From Catenibacillus sp964565805 (GTDB lineage Bacteria > Bacillota > Clostridia > Lachnospirales > Lachnospiraceae), in assembly GCA_964565805.1 (NCBI GenBank), contig CAZMGH010000008.1, positions 1 to 64,000 of the forward strand: 64,000 nucleotides of DNA, in the 5' to 3' direction. The notes beneath the pieces are model-generated. The model was not told the DNA's origin. It searched no databases and was given only the letters and a program-made list of their open reading frames with translations. Shown here one piece after another: positions 16,650-25,876 of this stretch. The position numbers and the translations under genes were made by a program. Numbering within the stretch: position 1 is the first letter of the stretch; the number at the start of each line of letters is the position of its first letter.

Positions 16650-17492
16650 ATGTCTGATATTTTATTTACATACCCCTCAGAACAGCTTTCCCTTCCCTTT
16701 ACCCTTCACGGCATGGGACTTTACCACGCCCAAGAGCCGATCCGCCGGCCCCAGGGCATGCCTTTATTCCAGTGGATCCAGTGCGCCGCCGGACAGGGGA
16801 GGCTTTATCTTCAGGACAAAGAATATACCATTGGCCCGGGACAGGGCATGTTTTTATATCCGGATGAAGGACATATGTATCATTCCCTTCACAGCAGCGC
16901 GCCGTGGATCGTTCATTTTATCTGTTTTGACGGTTATGGGGTGAAACCTCTGGCTGACAGTGGGGTATTTAAAACGTCCGGCGTCTTTACCCTGACCGGG
17001 GAAAACAGGACTTTGGAGCTCATGAAAAAAATGTCCGATGCCCCTCCCATGGCCCCGGCGGTTGCCACCGGGTTTTACTCCGGAATCCTTTATGAACTGC
17101 TTCTTTATCTTGTGCTTTATGCCGCGCCATCCCAGGGACAGCCTGCTGCTGCCGGAAGCCAGCGGCTTTCTCCGGTGATCACTTATATTGAAGAAAACTA
17201 TATGAACCCTCTGTACTTAGATGACATGGCCCGGCTGTGCGGCTTATCCCGGGAATATTTATGCCAGCTTTTTAAATCAGCTACAGGAATGAGCGTTTTT
17301 AATTATGTCCAGCACACCAGGATCAAGCACAGCAAAGAGCTGCTGCTGAGAATGTCGGATCTTCCTGCCCATAAGATCGGACAGCTGTGCGGCTTCAACA
17401 GCAGCAGCTACTTTAACAAAATATTTAAAAAGCTTGAACACATCTCCCCCGGCCAGTTCCGCCGGGAAAATGGGATTGGAACAGATCTGTGA
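16650..17492 (+). CDS. AraC family transcriptional regulator
   Basis: 280 aa from the ATG at 16650 with a perfect AGGAGGTG; the longer frame from 16527 lacks a site. An N-terminal cupin (GPGQGMFLYPDEGHMYHS) senses a ligand. The C-terminal tandem helix-turn-helix reads LYLDDMARLCGLSREYLCQLF and AHKIGQLCGFNSSSYFNKIF. Divergent from the TIM-barrel gene; the 183-bp gap between them is AT-rich and presumably holds both promoters. Confidence 0.88.
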   Translation: MSDILFTYPSEQLSLPFTLHGMGLYHAQEPIRRPQGMPLFQWIQCAAGQGRLYLQDKEYTIGPGQGMFLYPDEGHMYHSLHSSAPWIVHFICFDGYGVKPLADSGVFKTSGVFTLTGENRTLELMKKMSDAPPMAPAVATGFYSGILYELLLYLVLYAAPSQGQPAAAGSQRLSPVITYIEENYMNPLYLDDMARLCGLSREYLCQLFKSATGMSVFNYVQHTRIKHSKELLLRMSDLPAHKIGQLCGFNSSSYFNKIFKKLEHISPGQFRRENGIGTDL

Positions 17493-17585
17493 TCCTGATC
17501 CCGGAATATGACAGGAGACAAGGGGCAAAAGGCCATGCAAGCTGCGCCTGAGCAGGCAAGCATGACTTTATGGCGCGCAATCGTC

Positions 17586-19160
17586 TCACCGCTTCAGATT
17601 CTTGCTGTACATAACAACATCCATAACCTCCGGCATGTCTCCAAGACGGGTATCCCGGCGCTCATCGCCGTTTAAAAGGCGTCCCGGAATAAACCGGCCA
17701 TTTTCCAGGCGTCCCTCCCGGCGCTGGCCAATGACAGCAATTTCCTTAACACCTGCTTTGGGATACACATCAAAGGAAAAGTTCATGCCCGCTACAAGAA
17801 AATGTTTTGGATCCAGCTCAAAAATGATCCCGCCGCCTACAGGCTTTCCAGGCGCTGTCCTTTGGTAGGACACAACTATATCATACTGCTGGAAAGCCAG
17901 CAAAATCCCATCATCGGATGGGCCGTGCTTAACAAAAGCCCGCATGTGAGGCGTATTGCCATATTCCAGGCACATCGGCTCCAACTGACGGATCAGGTCA
18001 TACACCGCAGAAAGATACGGCGCCGCCTCGCTTCCGTCCATAGCGCTCAAATCTATATTTAAAGCCATCATTACCTCAAATGGAGGTTTTTTCAACGTAT
18101 CCGGATCTGCGCAAAGATCTTCAATTCCAAAAGGAGAAACCCCTATAGCGTGATGGCGACCGACTGCATACAGCAGCATACTGACAGAAGACGCATCGCT
18201 GCGCACCTCCGGTACAAACAAGGGATTATCCGGAGATGCGTAGGCGTCCATAACATCCGCTGTATAGGATACATAAATATCCGGTGCTAATGTAAACAGC
18301 GAAGGCGCGCAGTACTTCCACATTTTATGCACTTTTGCCACCGGGCCGCCGCTGGGATAAGTTCCCGGGCGCCACGGATGCTGCTCCAGCCAGGCGTTGG
18401 CATACATGGGAAGGGAATATGCCTTTTGTCCCTCCTGGGCAATAAACTCTACGGCTTTTGCATAGCCCCAGCTCATAAACAGCTCGCTGGCATTTTCCCC
18501 AAACACCTGGGTCCAGGCGCTTCCATCCATGCAGACCGGAAAGCGCTCATCCCCCTCAAACAGCTTCTTTATATCTTCCGGTACAGGACTTTCAAAAATG
18601 TCCTCTGCCCTGCCGCTAAAATCCCGCTCAGATTCCAGAACGCCGATTTCATTTTCCACCTGAACTAAGATCACGGTATTTTCTTCGCCGTCAATGTCTT
18701 TAAGGTGCTCCATTAGCTTCCCAAAAGCCAGAGCATCCTTTTTCACCGCTGCCTCGCAAAAGGGTGAAATAATGTTCAATCCCGCTCCCTGGACATTTTC
18801 CACGCACCAATAGGTTTCCGGATCCTGTTTCACCCACATAGGCACATAATCGGATTCGGAATTTTTCCACAGGCCAAACCACAAAAGCGCCAGCTTCATG
18901 TTTTCCCGCCGGGCCTGGTCGATCAGACCATCGACCAGAGAAAAATCAAAGCAGCCCTCCGCAGGCTCTATATTTTCCCAGGCCACCGGCAGGATTACTG
19001 TGTTCATATTCAAAGTTTTCAGGTTGGGCCACACTCGTTCTTCCATATATCCCAGATCGGACGCGCTGGAATTATGCAGCTCGCCGCCCCGGATAATAAA
19101 GGGCCGGTCATGGACAAATAAGGTTTTTATGCCGTTTTTCTCACCAATATAAGGTATCAT
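17586..19160 (-). CDS. GH35-like beta-galactosidase (DUF5597 type)
   Basis: 524 aa from the ATG at 19160 behind GAAGGAGGAAC. No signal peptide. The TIM barrel opens with FIIRGGELHNSSASDLGYM. The acid/base is probably Glu171 in VQVENEIG and the nucleophile Glu318 in LFVPEVRSD. A C-terminal beta domain (FDVYPKAGVKEIAVIGQ) matches the DUF5597 extension of GH35-like enzymes. It probably releases galactose or a related sugar from plant glycans inside the cell. It has its own AT-rich promoter region (19161-19308) and follows the deglycosidase/transporter operon in the same direction. Confidence 0.75.
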   Translation of the reverse strand: MIPYIGEKNGIKTLFVHDRPFIIRGGELHNSSASDLGYMEERVWPNLKTLNMNTVILPVAWENIEPAEGCFDFSLVDGLIDQARRENMKLALLWFGLWKNSESDYVPMWVKQDPETYWCVENVQGAGLNIISPFCEAAVKKDALAFGKLMEHLKDIDGEENTVILVQVENEIGVLESERDFSGRAEDIFESPVPEDIKKLFEGDERFPVCMDGSAWTQVFGENASELFMSWGYAKAVEFIAQEGQKAYSLPMYANAWLEQHPWRPGTYPSGGPVAKVHKMWKYCAPSLFTLAPDIYVSYTADVMDAYASPDNPLFVPEVRSDASSVSMLLYAVGRHHAIGVSPFGIEDLCADPDTLKKPPFEVMMALNIDLSAMDGSEAAPYLSAVYDLIRQLEPMCLEYGNTPHMRAFVKHGPSDDGILLAFQQYDIVVSYQRTAPGKPVGGGIIFELDPKHFLVAGMNFSFDVYPKAGVKEIAVIGQRREGRLENGRFIPGRLLNGDERRDTRLGDMPEVMDVVMYSKNLKR

Positions 19161-19308
19161 AAACAGTTCCTCCTTCACGTAAAGCACATATTGTATCATT
19201 ATATTTAAATCATATCAGATTTTTCTAACGTATTCTATCTAACAATTTTGTAATAATATATAATTATATTAATGTGCTTTGCTGCAGGACCACGATTTTC
19301 CCCGTTCC

Positions 19309-20214
19309 TTACTCTTTTACCCCGCCCAGAGCGATGCCTGCCACAAATGCTTTCTGGAAGAAGGGATAAAGGATCATGATCGGGATGACGCCAATAACGG
19401 CCATGGCCATTCGGATGGAATTTCCGGGCATTTGAGCCAGAGCCTCGCTGACCCCGGCGCTCCCGGAAAGACTGGACAGATTATTAATGTTATCAATGAT
19501 GCTCTTTAAAAATTGCTGCAGCGAGTACAGACGGGTATCATTAACATAGTACAGGCCGTTGGTCCAGTCGTTCCAGTAGCCCAGACCCACCATCAGGCCG
19601 ATGGTTGCCAGGATTGGCAGGGACAAGGGAAGGACAATATGAGAATAAATATAAAACTCTCCGGCGCCGTCGATTTTGGCTGCCTCTACCAGCGCCGGGT
19701 GGATATTGGCTTTAAAGTTATTTTTATACAAAAGGATATAAAATCCGTTAAATAACAGCGATGGGAAGATCAGGCCAAAAATCGTATTCTTCACATGGAA
19801 TATAGAGGTATACATCAGGTAGCTGGGAACGATCCCTCCGTTAAAAAGCATGGTGAAAAACACCATAAAGCTTAACACTTTGGCCCGTTTGTAATCCGAT
19901 CTGGACAATGTCCACGCAAGCATGGGCCCGATCAGAAGGCTGAGGCACGTCCCGGCAGCCGTGACAATAAGAGTTACGCCATAGGCTCTGAAAATACGGA
20001 TGCCATTGGAACTGAACAAGTACTGGTAGGCATAGGCCGAAAACTTTTTCGGGATAAAACTGTAGCCTTGGGAAAGCAGTGTGGACTCCTCAGTAAAGGA
20101 GGAGGACAGCAGCAAAATAAAGGGCAGTATAGCTAATGCCGCAAAAATGGACAAAATAGCGATAATAATGATCTGATAGCGTTTGTCGCTGGCACTTTTT
20201 ACACTTGAATCCAT
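19309..20214 (-). CDS. CUT1 sugar ABC transporter permease (LplC/YtcP type)
   Basis: 301 aa; the ATG at 20214 has GGAGGATGGATTG. Six membrane segments with the EAA loop LVEAAKIDGAGEFYIYSHIVLP that docks the ATPase. It ends with the family's usual PFFQKAFVAGIALGGVKE. Paired with the larger permease 18 bp upstream; no ATPase is encoded, so a shared MsmX-like ATPase elsewhere is expected. Last gene of the deglycosidase operon. Confidence 0.9.
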   Translation of the reverse strand: MDSSVKSASDKRYQIIIIAILSIFAALAILPFILLLSSSFTEESTLLSQGYSFIPKKFSAYAYQYLFSSNGIRIFRAYGVTLIVTAAGTCLSLLIGPMLAWTLSRSDYKRAKVLSFMVFFTMLFNGGIVPSYLMYTSIFHVKNTIFGLIFPSLLFNGFYILLYKNNFKANIHPALVEAAKIDGAGEFYIYSHIVLPLSLPILATIGLMVGLGYWNDWTNGLYYVNDTRLYSLQQFLKSIIDNINNLSSLSGSAGVSEALAQMPGNSIRMAMAVIGVIPIMILYPFFQKAFVAGIALGGVKE

Positions 20215-20232
20215 CAATCCATCCTCCTTTCA

Positions 20233-21522
20233 CTAAAACAGCGCGTTTTCCCGGTCTAATTTGCGGACGACCATGTTGACAATAAAGACAAAGACGAACC
20301 CGACAATTGCCTGGTATGTCCCTCCTGCTGAAGCGACAGATATATTATTCAGCACCATAAGACTTCGATACACATATGTATCTATCGTATTTGTCACATT
20401 GTAAAGGGCTCCGGAATCCAGGGGCACCTGATAGAACAGGCCAAAGTCCGAATAGAAAATACGTCCTACCTGAAGGAGCACAAGGGTGGTAATGGTGGAC
20501 TTAAGCATAGGCAGGGTAATAAAACGGATCTGTTGCCATTTTGTGGAACCGTCTACTTTGGCCGCCTCATAAAGTTGGCGATCGATCCCTACAATGGCGG
20601 ACAAAAAGATGATCGAATTATAGCCCACCTGTTTCCATATATAGACAAATACAAGAATAAAAGGCCAGTATTGGGGACTCTGGTAAAAATTAATAGGTTC
20701 GTCCAGCATACTGTTGATCATGCCCGTCTCATTTCCCAACAAGGCAAATACAATATAGGCTACAATAACCATGGAAATAAGCTGAGGAAGCAGGATGCTC
20801 GTCTGAAAAAAACGCTGAAGCGCCTTTTTATACAGATCCGACAGGCAGATCCCCACAAGGATGCCAACGATAATCCCAAGGGTGATAAATACCGCGTTAT
20901 AACATAACGTATTCCGTGTAATGATAAAAGCATCGCTGTCAAAAAAGCTGCCATTTGAGGCAAAAAGCATTTTAAAATTTTCCAGTCCGGCCCACGGGCT
21001 TTTCCAAATACCAAGACTGTAATCCACTTTCTTAAAAGCAATGACAATACCAAACATAGGGATATAACGGTCGATGATAAAGTAAAGCATGCCCGGCAGA
21101 GCCATAAAGTCCAGCGCGCATATGATTTTTAATGTCCACAGGCTGTAAATGGCTGCCCCAAGGATAACGGCTATAAGGATGATCGCGACGATACATCCGT
21201 AGCCTGGGCTGGGATCTTTTGCCCTGCGGAGGGTACTGGAAATACTCAAAATAAACTTGGCATTACAGAAAAGATTAACAATCGCCCCCAGGCCGATGAT
21301 CCTGAAAGCGACCCGGCGTTTAAACAAAGGAAATAGCAGGCTCCCGATAAATACAGCCAACAACCCGGCCAACGAGACAACAAAAAATAGATCTGTTGTC
21401 AAAACGATCTCGCCGCCATAGATTGTTTTTCCTGTGATAAAGTCCAGACCGCTGACCGTGTAAACGCTGCCGTTGTACCTGTAGCTGGCAAACGGGTTCA
21501 CAAACATGACCGCTGCGATCAC
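20233..21522 (-). CDS. CUT1 sugar ABC permease (LplB type) with unusual N-terminal membrane domain
   Basis: 429 aa as called. The normal LplB-type permease begins near residue 136 (CALDFMALPGMLYFIIDRYIP) and includes the EAA loop YEAAKVDGSTKWQQIRFITLP. Before it lies an extra domain of about 135 residues with around four membrane helices and a YTVSGLDFITGK external loop. The frame stays open upstream of the GTG at 21522 without any ribosome binding site, up to a junction with the damaged deglycosidase alpha gene. The true start is therefore probably missing. The GTG overlaps the TGA of the upstream frame. Confidence 0.75.
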   Translation of the reverse strand: MIAAVMFVNPFASYRYNGSVYTVSGLDFITGKTIYGGEIVLTTDLFFVVSLAGLLAVFIGSLLFPLFKRRVAFRIIGLGAIVNLFCNAKFILSISSTLRRAKDPSPGYGCIVAIILIAVILGAAIYSLWTLKIICALDFMALPGMLYFIIDRYIPMFGIVIAFKKVDYSLGIWKSPWAGLENFKMLFASNGSFFDSDAFIITRNTLCYNAVFITLGIIVGILVGICLSDLYKKALQRFFQTSILLPQLISMVIVAYIVFALLGNETGMINSMLDEPINFYQSPQYWPFILVFVYIWKQVGYNSIIFLSAIVGIDRQLYEAAKVDGSTKWQQIRFITLPMLKSTITTLVLLQVGRIFYSDFGLFYQVPLDSGALYNVTNTIDTYVYRSLMVLNNISVASAGGTYQAIVGFVFVFIVNMVVRKLDRENALF

Positions 21523-22597
21523 TGCCAGTATGATAAATTCCCAGCGTATCCGGTCTGAGTCGTCCCAAGGCCGGACTCGGGTGAGTGATTTCCCGGGATT
21601 TCCGTCATGTCATAAAATTTGCCGTGAATACTAATAATATAGGGTACAATACCGATAATGTCTTCCGGAAGAGAGACGGGTTCACAAAAAGCCAGCCGCT
21701 CCATAGAATTAATGGTCATTCCGCTGTCCGGATATTTTTCACGGNNNNNNNNNNNNNNNNNNNNNNNNNNNNNNNNNNNNNNNNNNNNNNNNNNNNNNNN
21801 NNNNNNNNNNNNNNNNNNNNNNNNNNNNNNNNNNNNNNNNNNNNAGCCAGCCGCTCCATAGAATTAATGGTCATTCCGCTGTCCGGATATTTTTCACGGG
21901 CCAGTTCCACAAGATCATCAAAACTGTAATTTTTACAGTTTTCCATGATAAAATCCACTTCCTCGGGATACTTGGCGTTTCGCCGCTCATAATCTGCAGA
22001 TACCTGGGGCGTGCTGTGCTGGAATATACCAAAATCAGGCACCAGGCCAATATAAGGACTCCCTGTTTTATCCTTCAGCTCAAGGATCTGTTCCACAAGC
22101 CGGAAATCTCTCACTGCGGACATGCCATATTTGTTTTTATTTTTTCTGCGCTGTCTAATAGGAATAGGCGCATGGATCTCCTTGCCAATACGCACATTGT
22201 ATTTCTCTGCTGTATCCAGAGCCATTTCTATAACATCAATGGGGACGCTGCTTAAAGTCCTCACATTTTCAAATCCCATTTTTGAGGCAATGATAATATC
22301 ATTTTTCAGCCGCAAAGCCGCTTCCCTGTGGTTCATCACATGATCCCGGAATTGATGAACGTCCAGAAAGACATCTGCAGTGACTGCTTTCATGTTATAG
22401 CGGGCCATGGTGTTGTTCCAGTCAAAAATAAATTCTTCCCCAGGGAAAGGATAACCGGGAACAGCGGAATCCATGATGATCTCAATACCGTCCGTTTCCA
22501 GATGGTCATGGACTTCAGCGATCATGTCCTTTAAGGTCATTTTCCCGAAAAACTGCGCCTGCTGATAGCTGTATAAAGAAACGCCCCGTTTGATCAT
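21519..22597 (-). pseudogene. C-glycoside deglycosidase alpha-subunit homologue, 3' truncated and interrupted by an assembly gap
   Basis: ATG at 22597 overlaps the beta gene by 4 bp. The metal-binding TIM barrel (xylose-isomerase-like) shows Glu140 in GKEIHAPIPI and Asp188 in GLVPDFGIFQ. After the artificial gap the frame continues with the His of SIHGKFYDM. About 20 residues later it ends without the last barrel strand, where the fourth metal ligand (the Glu of a SSEFEG motif in the paralogue at 60601) should be. Roughly 55-60 residues appear lost at a junction near 21560-21600. Collapsing the duplicated 55 nt around the gap restores one frame. Confidence 0.7.
21745..21844. other. 100-N scaffold gap, probably artefactual
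   Basis: Exactly 100 N. The 55 bases before the gap (21690-21744) are identical to the 55 after it (21845-21899), the pattern left when two contigs that share a k-mer overlap are scaffolded without merging. Removing the N and one copy makes the alpha gene continuous. Confidence 0.9.
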
Positions 22598-23064
22598 GAT
22601 AAAGCCCCTCCCCCTTTTAACTCAAGCTGATAAGAAAATATGGATGATGATTTTCCGCTTCCCGCGCCGCTGCCAGGCTCCGGAGGATTCTTTACCCATT
22701 CTTCGTCCCACGGACCGTAGCCGTACTGCATAAGTATGGATTGCTGGAGACGGATGATGTGAGTTCCCGGAGCAAGCCCTCCCGGTTTTTTTACGTGAAC
22801 AATAGCCTCTGTGGCATAATCCCAGTGTTCCCATACGCATTTTTTGATTTCGTCAAAAGTTCTGGGCGCCTTGCCATTAACTTCAAAGGTCTGAAGTTCT
22901 CTTGAATATTCAACACCATCGCACTGTATATAGTATCCGTTGTGGAGAGACAGAAAACATCCCCGGTAGTCGGCAATCTTGACTCCGAAGGAAAAGCCTG
23001 CGGCCTGACCATCGATATAATCGTTTTTCAAACTATCGGGACGTATTAAAAATTTATCAAACAT
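22594..23064 (-). CDS. C-glycoside deglycosidase beta-subunit homologue (DUF6379)
   Basis: 156 aa, GAGAGGTACATAAC before the ATG. The pattern FSFGVKIADYRGCFLSLHNGYYIQCDGVEY, then EVNGKAPRTFDEIKKCVWEHWDYATEAIVHVKKPGGL and GTHIIRLQQ, is that of the DUF6379 family. In characterised gut and soil systems (DgpB/DgpC and Car types) this small beta-sheet protein is the beta subunit of the enzyme that cleaves the C-C bond of 3-oxo-C-glucosides. It overlaps the alpha gene (ATGA), as expected for subunits of one complex. Its paralogue is at 61583. The C-terminal 30 residues are Gly/Ser/Pro-rich. Confidence 0.75.
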   Translation of the reverse strand: MFDKFLIRPDSLKNDYIDGQAAGFSFGVKIADYRGCFLSLHNGYYIQCDGVEYSRELQTFEVNGKAPRTFDEIKKCVWEHWDYATEAIVHVKKPGGLAPGTHIIRLQQSILMQYGYGPWDEEWVKNPPEPGSGAGSGKSSSIFSYQLELKGGGALS

Positions 23065-23086
23065 GTTATGTACCTCTCTTATTGAA

Positions 23087-23118
23087 ATTCAGAGCCGGAA
23101 TCCGATCCGGCTCTGAAT
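23087..23118. other. intercistronic stem-loop
   Basis: A perfect 13-bp stem (ATTCAGAGCCGGA at 23087-23099, TCCGGCTCTGAAT at 23106-23118) with a 6-nt loop and no T-run. It lies between the binding-protein gene and the beta gene. Such hairpins commonly stabilise the 3' end of binding-protein mRNA and lower expression of downstream genes. Confidence 0.7.
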
Positions 23119-23131
23119 GGCTTACTGCGTT

Positions 23132-24730
23132 TTACTGATTACTAGCGAGCCATTCATCTAACTGGCTCTGGTAAGCGCTGACCAGCTCATCAATGCCGCT
23201 GGCCGTTAATTCGTCAAGGAATTGCTGATAGTATGTGTCATAATCCTGAGAACAGGAACCGGACAAGATCGTTGCTTTGTATTTTTCAAAAACATTCGTG
23301 CATGCGGTAAGCGTTGCCTCAAGGCCGGTGTTGTCCAGATTAAAGCCCAGATACGGGGATACTTCCGCAGCCTGGTTCGCCTCTTCCTGCTGCTGACGGA
23401 TGTCCGGATCGTTTCCTACCCACGGGGTTACGTTCAGCCGGTTGCCATAAAGGAAATCTGCAATATGGTACTGGACCGTATCTGCGGTGACGCCTTCAGG
23501 ATAATCAGCTAATCCATCCTCATTAATCACATAGTCCCTTCCCTCAATGCCCCATGAAAGAAGATCTCCAAGGCCGCTGTCGCCATCATAAAGGAGATTA
23601 AGGAATTTAATGGCTGCCTCCGGTTCAATGGCAGTTACGGGAACTGCAAAACCGAATTTTGTAAGGTTTCCGGTAGTTATCATGGAAGAACTCTCATCAA
23701 CAGGATTTAAAACGATCATATCGTAGCCTGTGGCTGCAATAGATGTGGCTTCGCCTCCCACTTCGGTGGTTGTAATAAGGCCGCTGCCTATACCATTTTT
23801 CAAAAGGGTCGTTCCAAAATCTTGAGACAGGGCGGCATCCGAATAAATGATCCCCTCCTGATACCAGTCATACGTCCGGCGAAGGACTTCCTGGACGTCT
23901 TCATTAAAATACATACATTCCACTTCTCCTGTCTCTTTGTTTGCCATAAAGAGATTTAAAGAATCACCAAGATTATCATAGACATAACCGTCAGAAAAAT
24001 CATCTCCCGGACTTAAAGTGGGATTGGCTACAAGGACGCTGCCGTTAACGTCGGCATTTACAAGGCCTTGACCGGACTGTTCAGCGATTGCTATAAGCGC
24101 TTCCTCGATCTCTGTCCAGGTTGTGGCGTTTTCGATCAGCTCTGTTACACCAGCGTCATCTGCCAGATCCCTGCGTACAAGGAGCATTGATTTATAGGTC
24201 AAAGGGCCGTAATTGCCAACGCCGTAGATACGTCCGTCTTTTGATGTAGCCTGCAAAAGGTCTTCGCCTAAAGTAGCTGTGATCTCGGAGCCATACTCTT
24301 CCAGGTAATCTGTAATGTCCATCAACTGGTTCTGAGCCATAAAAGTCGTATAAGTCGTACTGGAGTCCGGAGTAAACATCATCAGATCCATATCCTCATT
24401 TCCCGTGATCATCATGGAAACTTGAGTTCCATATTGAGAAGAGTCGATCCAGATAAGATCTACAGCCACATTGATCTCACGCTGGGTAATTTCATTAACC
24501 GCTTCCTCCACAGCGACGGTGGCGGATTCCTCCACTGCGCCAAGCGTACGCAGGACAACGGTGATCTCTGTCAATTCTTCAGATCCGTCCTGGGCCTGAG
24601 CGTCATCGCTTTGGACACTTTCAGACGCGGCGCCGCTTTCAGATGTAACAGCTTCACTTTCCGGATTTCCTCCGCAGCCAGAAAGTATTACCCCAGCTAA
24701 AACAACAGGTAATAATTTTTTAAACTTCAT
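23132..24730 (-). CDS. CUT1 sugar ABC transporter substrate-binding lipoprotein
   Basis: 532 aa. Signal peptide with lipobox VILSGC, then an acidic Ser/Glu linker and a type I extracellular solute-binding fold of the LplA/YtcQ kind (DSSQYGTQVSMMITGNEDMDL; IKFLNLLYDGDSGLGDLLSWGIEG; a C-terminal ELVSAYQSQLDEWLASNQ tail). GGAGGAGG before the ATG, 21 bp after the amidohydrolase gene. Its ligand is probably a glycoside imported for the deglycosidase encoded next to it (inference). Confidence 0.9.
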   Translation of the reverse strand: MKFKKLLPVVLAGVILSGCGGNPESEAVTSESGAASESVQSDDAQAQDGSEELTEITVVLRTLGAVEESATVAVEEAVNEITQREINVAVDLIWIDSSQYGTQVSMMITGNEDMDLMMFTPDSSTTYTTFMAQNQLMDITDYLEEYGSEITATLGEDLLQATSKDGRIYGVGNYGPLTYKSMLLVRRDLADDAGVTELIENATTWTEIEEALIAIAEQSGQGLVNADVNGSVLVANPTLSPGDDFSDGYVYDNLGDSLNLFMANKETGEVECMYFNEDVQEVLRRTYDWYQEGIIYSDAALSQDFGTTLLKNGIGSGLITTTEVGGEATSIAATGYDMIVLNPVDESSSMITTGNLTKFGFAVPVTAIEPEAAIKFLNLLYDGDSGLGDLLSWGIEGRDYVINEDGLADYPEGVTADTVQYHIADFLYGNRLNVTPWVGNDPDIRQQQEEANQAAEVSPYLGFNLDNTGLEATLTACTNVFEKYKATILSGSCSQDYDTYYQQFLDELTASGIDELVSAYQSQLDEWLASNQ

Positions 24731-24751
24731 AAAAAACCTCCTCCTATCTCG

Positions 24752-25744
24752 TTACAGTTTAAATAAACGTTCTGCATTTTTATGGCAGACCGCTTCAAGT
24801 TCAGCTTTAGTAAAACGGCAGGCTTCCAACTGATCTATGGCCTGTGTTGTCGGAAAATGAGGGTAATCTGTGCCAAATAAGATCTTGTCAATACCTAATG
24901 CCTCAATAGCGCAGGCCATTGTTTCCGGACGGTAGCCTCCGCTGGTAACAATGTACAGATTTTTTTTCAGATACTCTGAAGGCGGCCGGGTCATGATCCC
25001 CTGTTCCCAGAGCCTACGACATTCATAGCCTTCATCCAGGCGTTTTAAACAATATGGAATCGTTTCCCCCATATGCCCGATGATTATTTTCAACTCCGGG
25101 TGCCTTTCAAAAACACCGTTAAAAACCATACGCAGCACAAGGGTACCGGTAACAAACCCCCAGTCCCACGTATTGCCAAGAAGGGCAGGACAGCCGTCAA
25201 AAGCCCGCAGCTGATCCGGTTCCGGATTTCTTGGATGGATATATAATGGAACGTCCAGCGCTTCCATGGTATCCCAAAGAGGATCATAGCATGGATCATC
25301 ATAGTAAGGGTAATCCCCAACGCCTGTCTGCCCATGGACAAAGCCGCCCAAAAAATTTTTTTCCCGGACACAGCGTTTCAGTTCCTTTGCCGCAGCCTGG
25401 GGATCTTGCATCGGCAAAAGCGCCAGGCCTTTGAAATGCCGGGGAGATTGGGAAACAAATGCTTCTGTCATATCATTTACCTTAATAGCCGTTTCCTCAG
25501 CCTGGCGGGGATCTTTAAAAAACTGGACCGCCTGTGTGTTTGGCGAAAGGATTTGAATATCGATACCGGCTTGTTTCATTGTTGGCAGGCGATGCTCGTT
25601 TATCGGTGTATCAAAAAGTGTTTTTAAATATTGGCTTCTTGTCTCGTCAGCAGCGAAAGGAAAAGAAATATCTTTCATGGCTTCACTATCAAATTGACGA
25701 AAAATCTCATTTTCTATGTGTTCTTCTACAGCAATTTTTCTCAT
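24752..25744 (-). CDS. amidohydrolase-2 family protein, hydroxybenzoate-decarboxylase-like
   Basis: 330 aa. The TIM barrel carries EEH at residues 7-9 in place of HxH, LYIHPR, IIGHMGE and FGTDYPH. This is the set of metal ligands of the ACMSD/gamma-resorcylate and dihydroxybenzoate decarboxylases rather than of hydrolytic members. It likely removes CO2 from a phenolic or related acid; hydratase or hydrolase activity is possible. It is first in the operon with a sugar transporter and a C-glycoside deglycosidase pair, which suggests that the aglycone released is a phenolic acid. GCCGGAGGGATGCT precedes the ATG. Confidence 0.75.
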   Translation of the reverse strand: MRKIAVEEHIENEIFRQFDSEAMKDISFPFAADETRSQYLKTLFDTPINEHRLPTMKQAGIDIQILSPNTQAVQFFKDPRQAEETAIKVNDMTEAFVSQSPRHFKGLALLPMQDPQAAAKELKRCVREKNFLGGFVHGQTGVGDYPYYDDPCYDPLWDTMEALDVPLYIHPRNPEPDQLRAFDGCPALLGNTWDWGFVTGTLVLRMVFNGVFERHPELKIIIGHMGETIPYCLKRLDEGYECRRLWEQGIMTRPPSEYLKKNLYIVTSGGYRPETMACAIEALGIDKILFGTDYPHFPTTQAIDQLEACRFTKAELEAVCHKNAERLFKL

Positions 25745-25876
25745 AGCATCCCTCCGGCTATTGTGATAATTTCCAATTAATCCGTTAATCTAATGCTATT
25801 TTAATGTATTATGCACTACTATTCAAGCTTACAGTCAGGACGCAAATCATCAGTTAGAGAAGTAACTTATCAAAAA

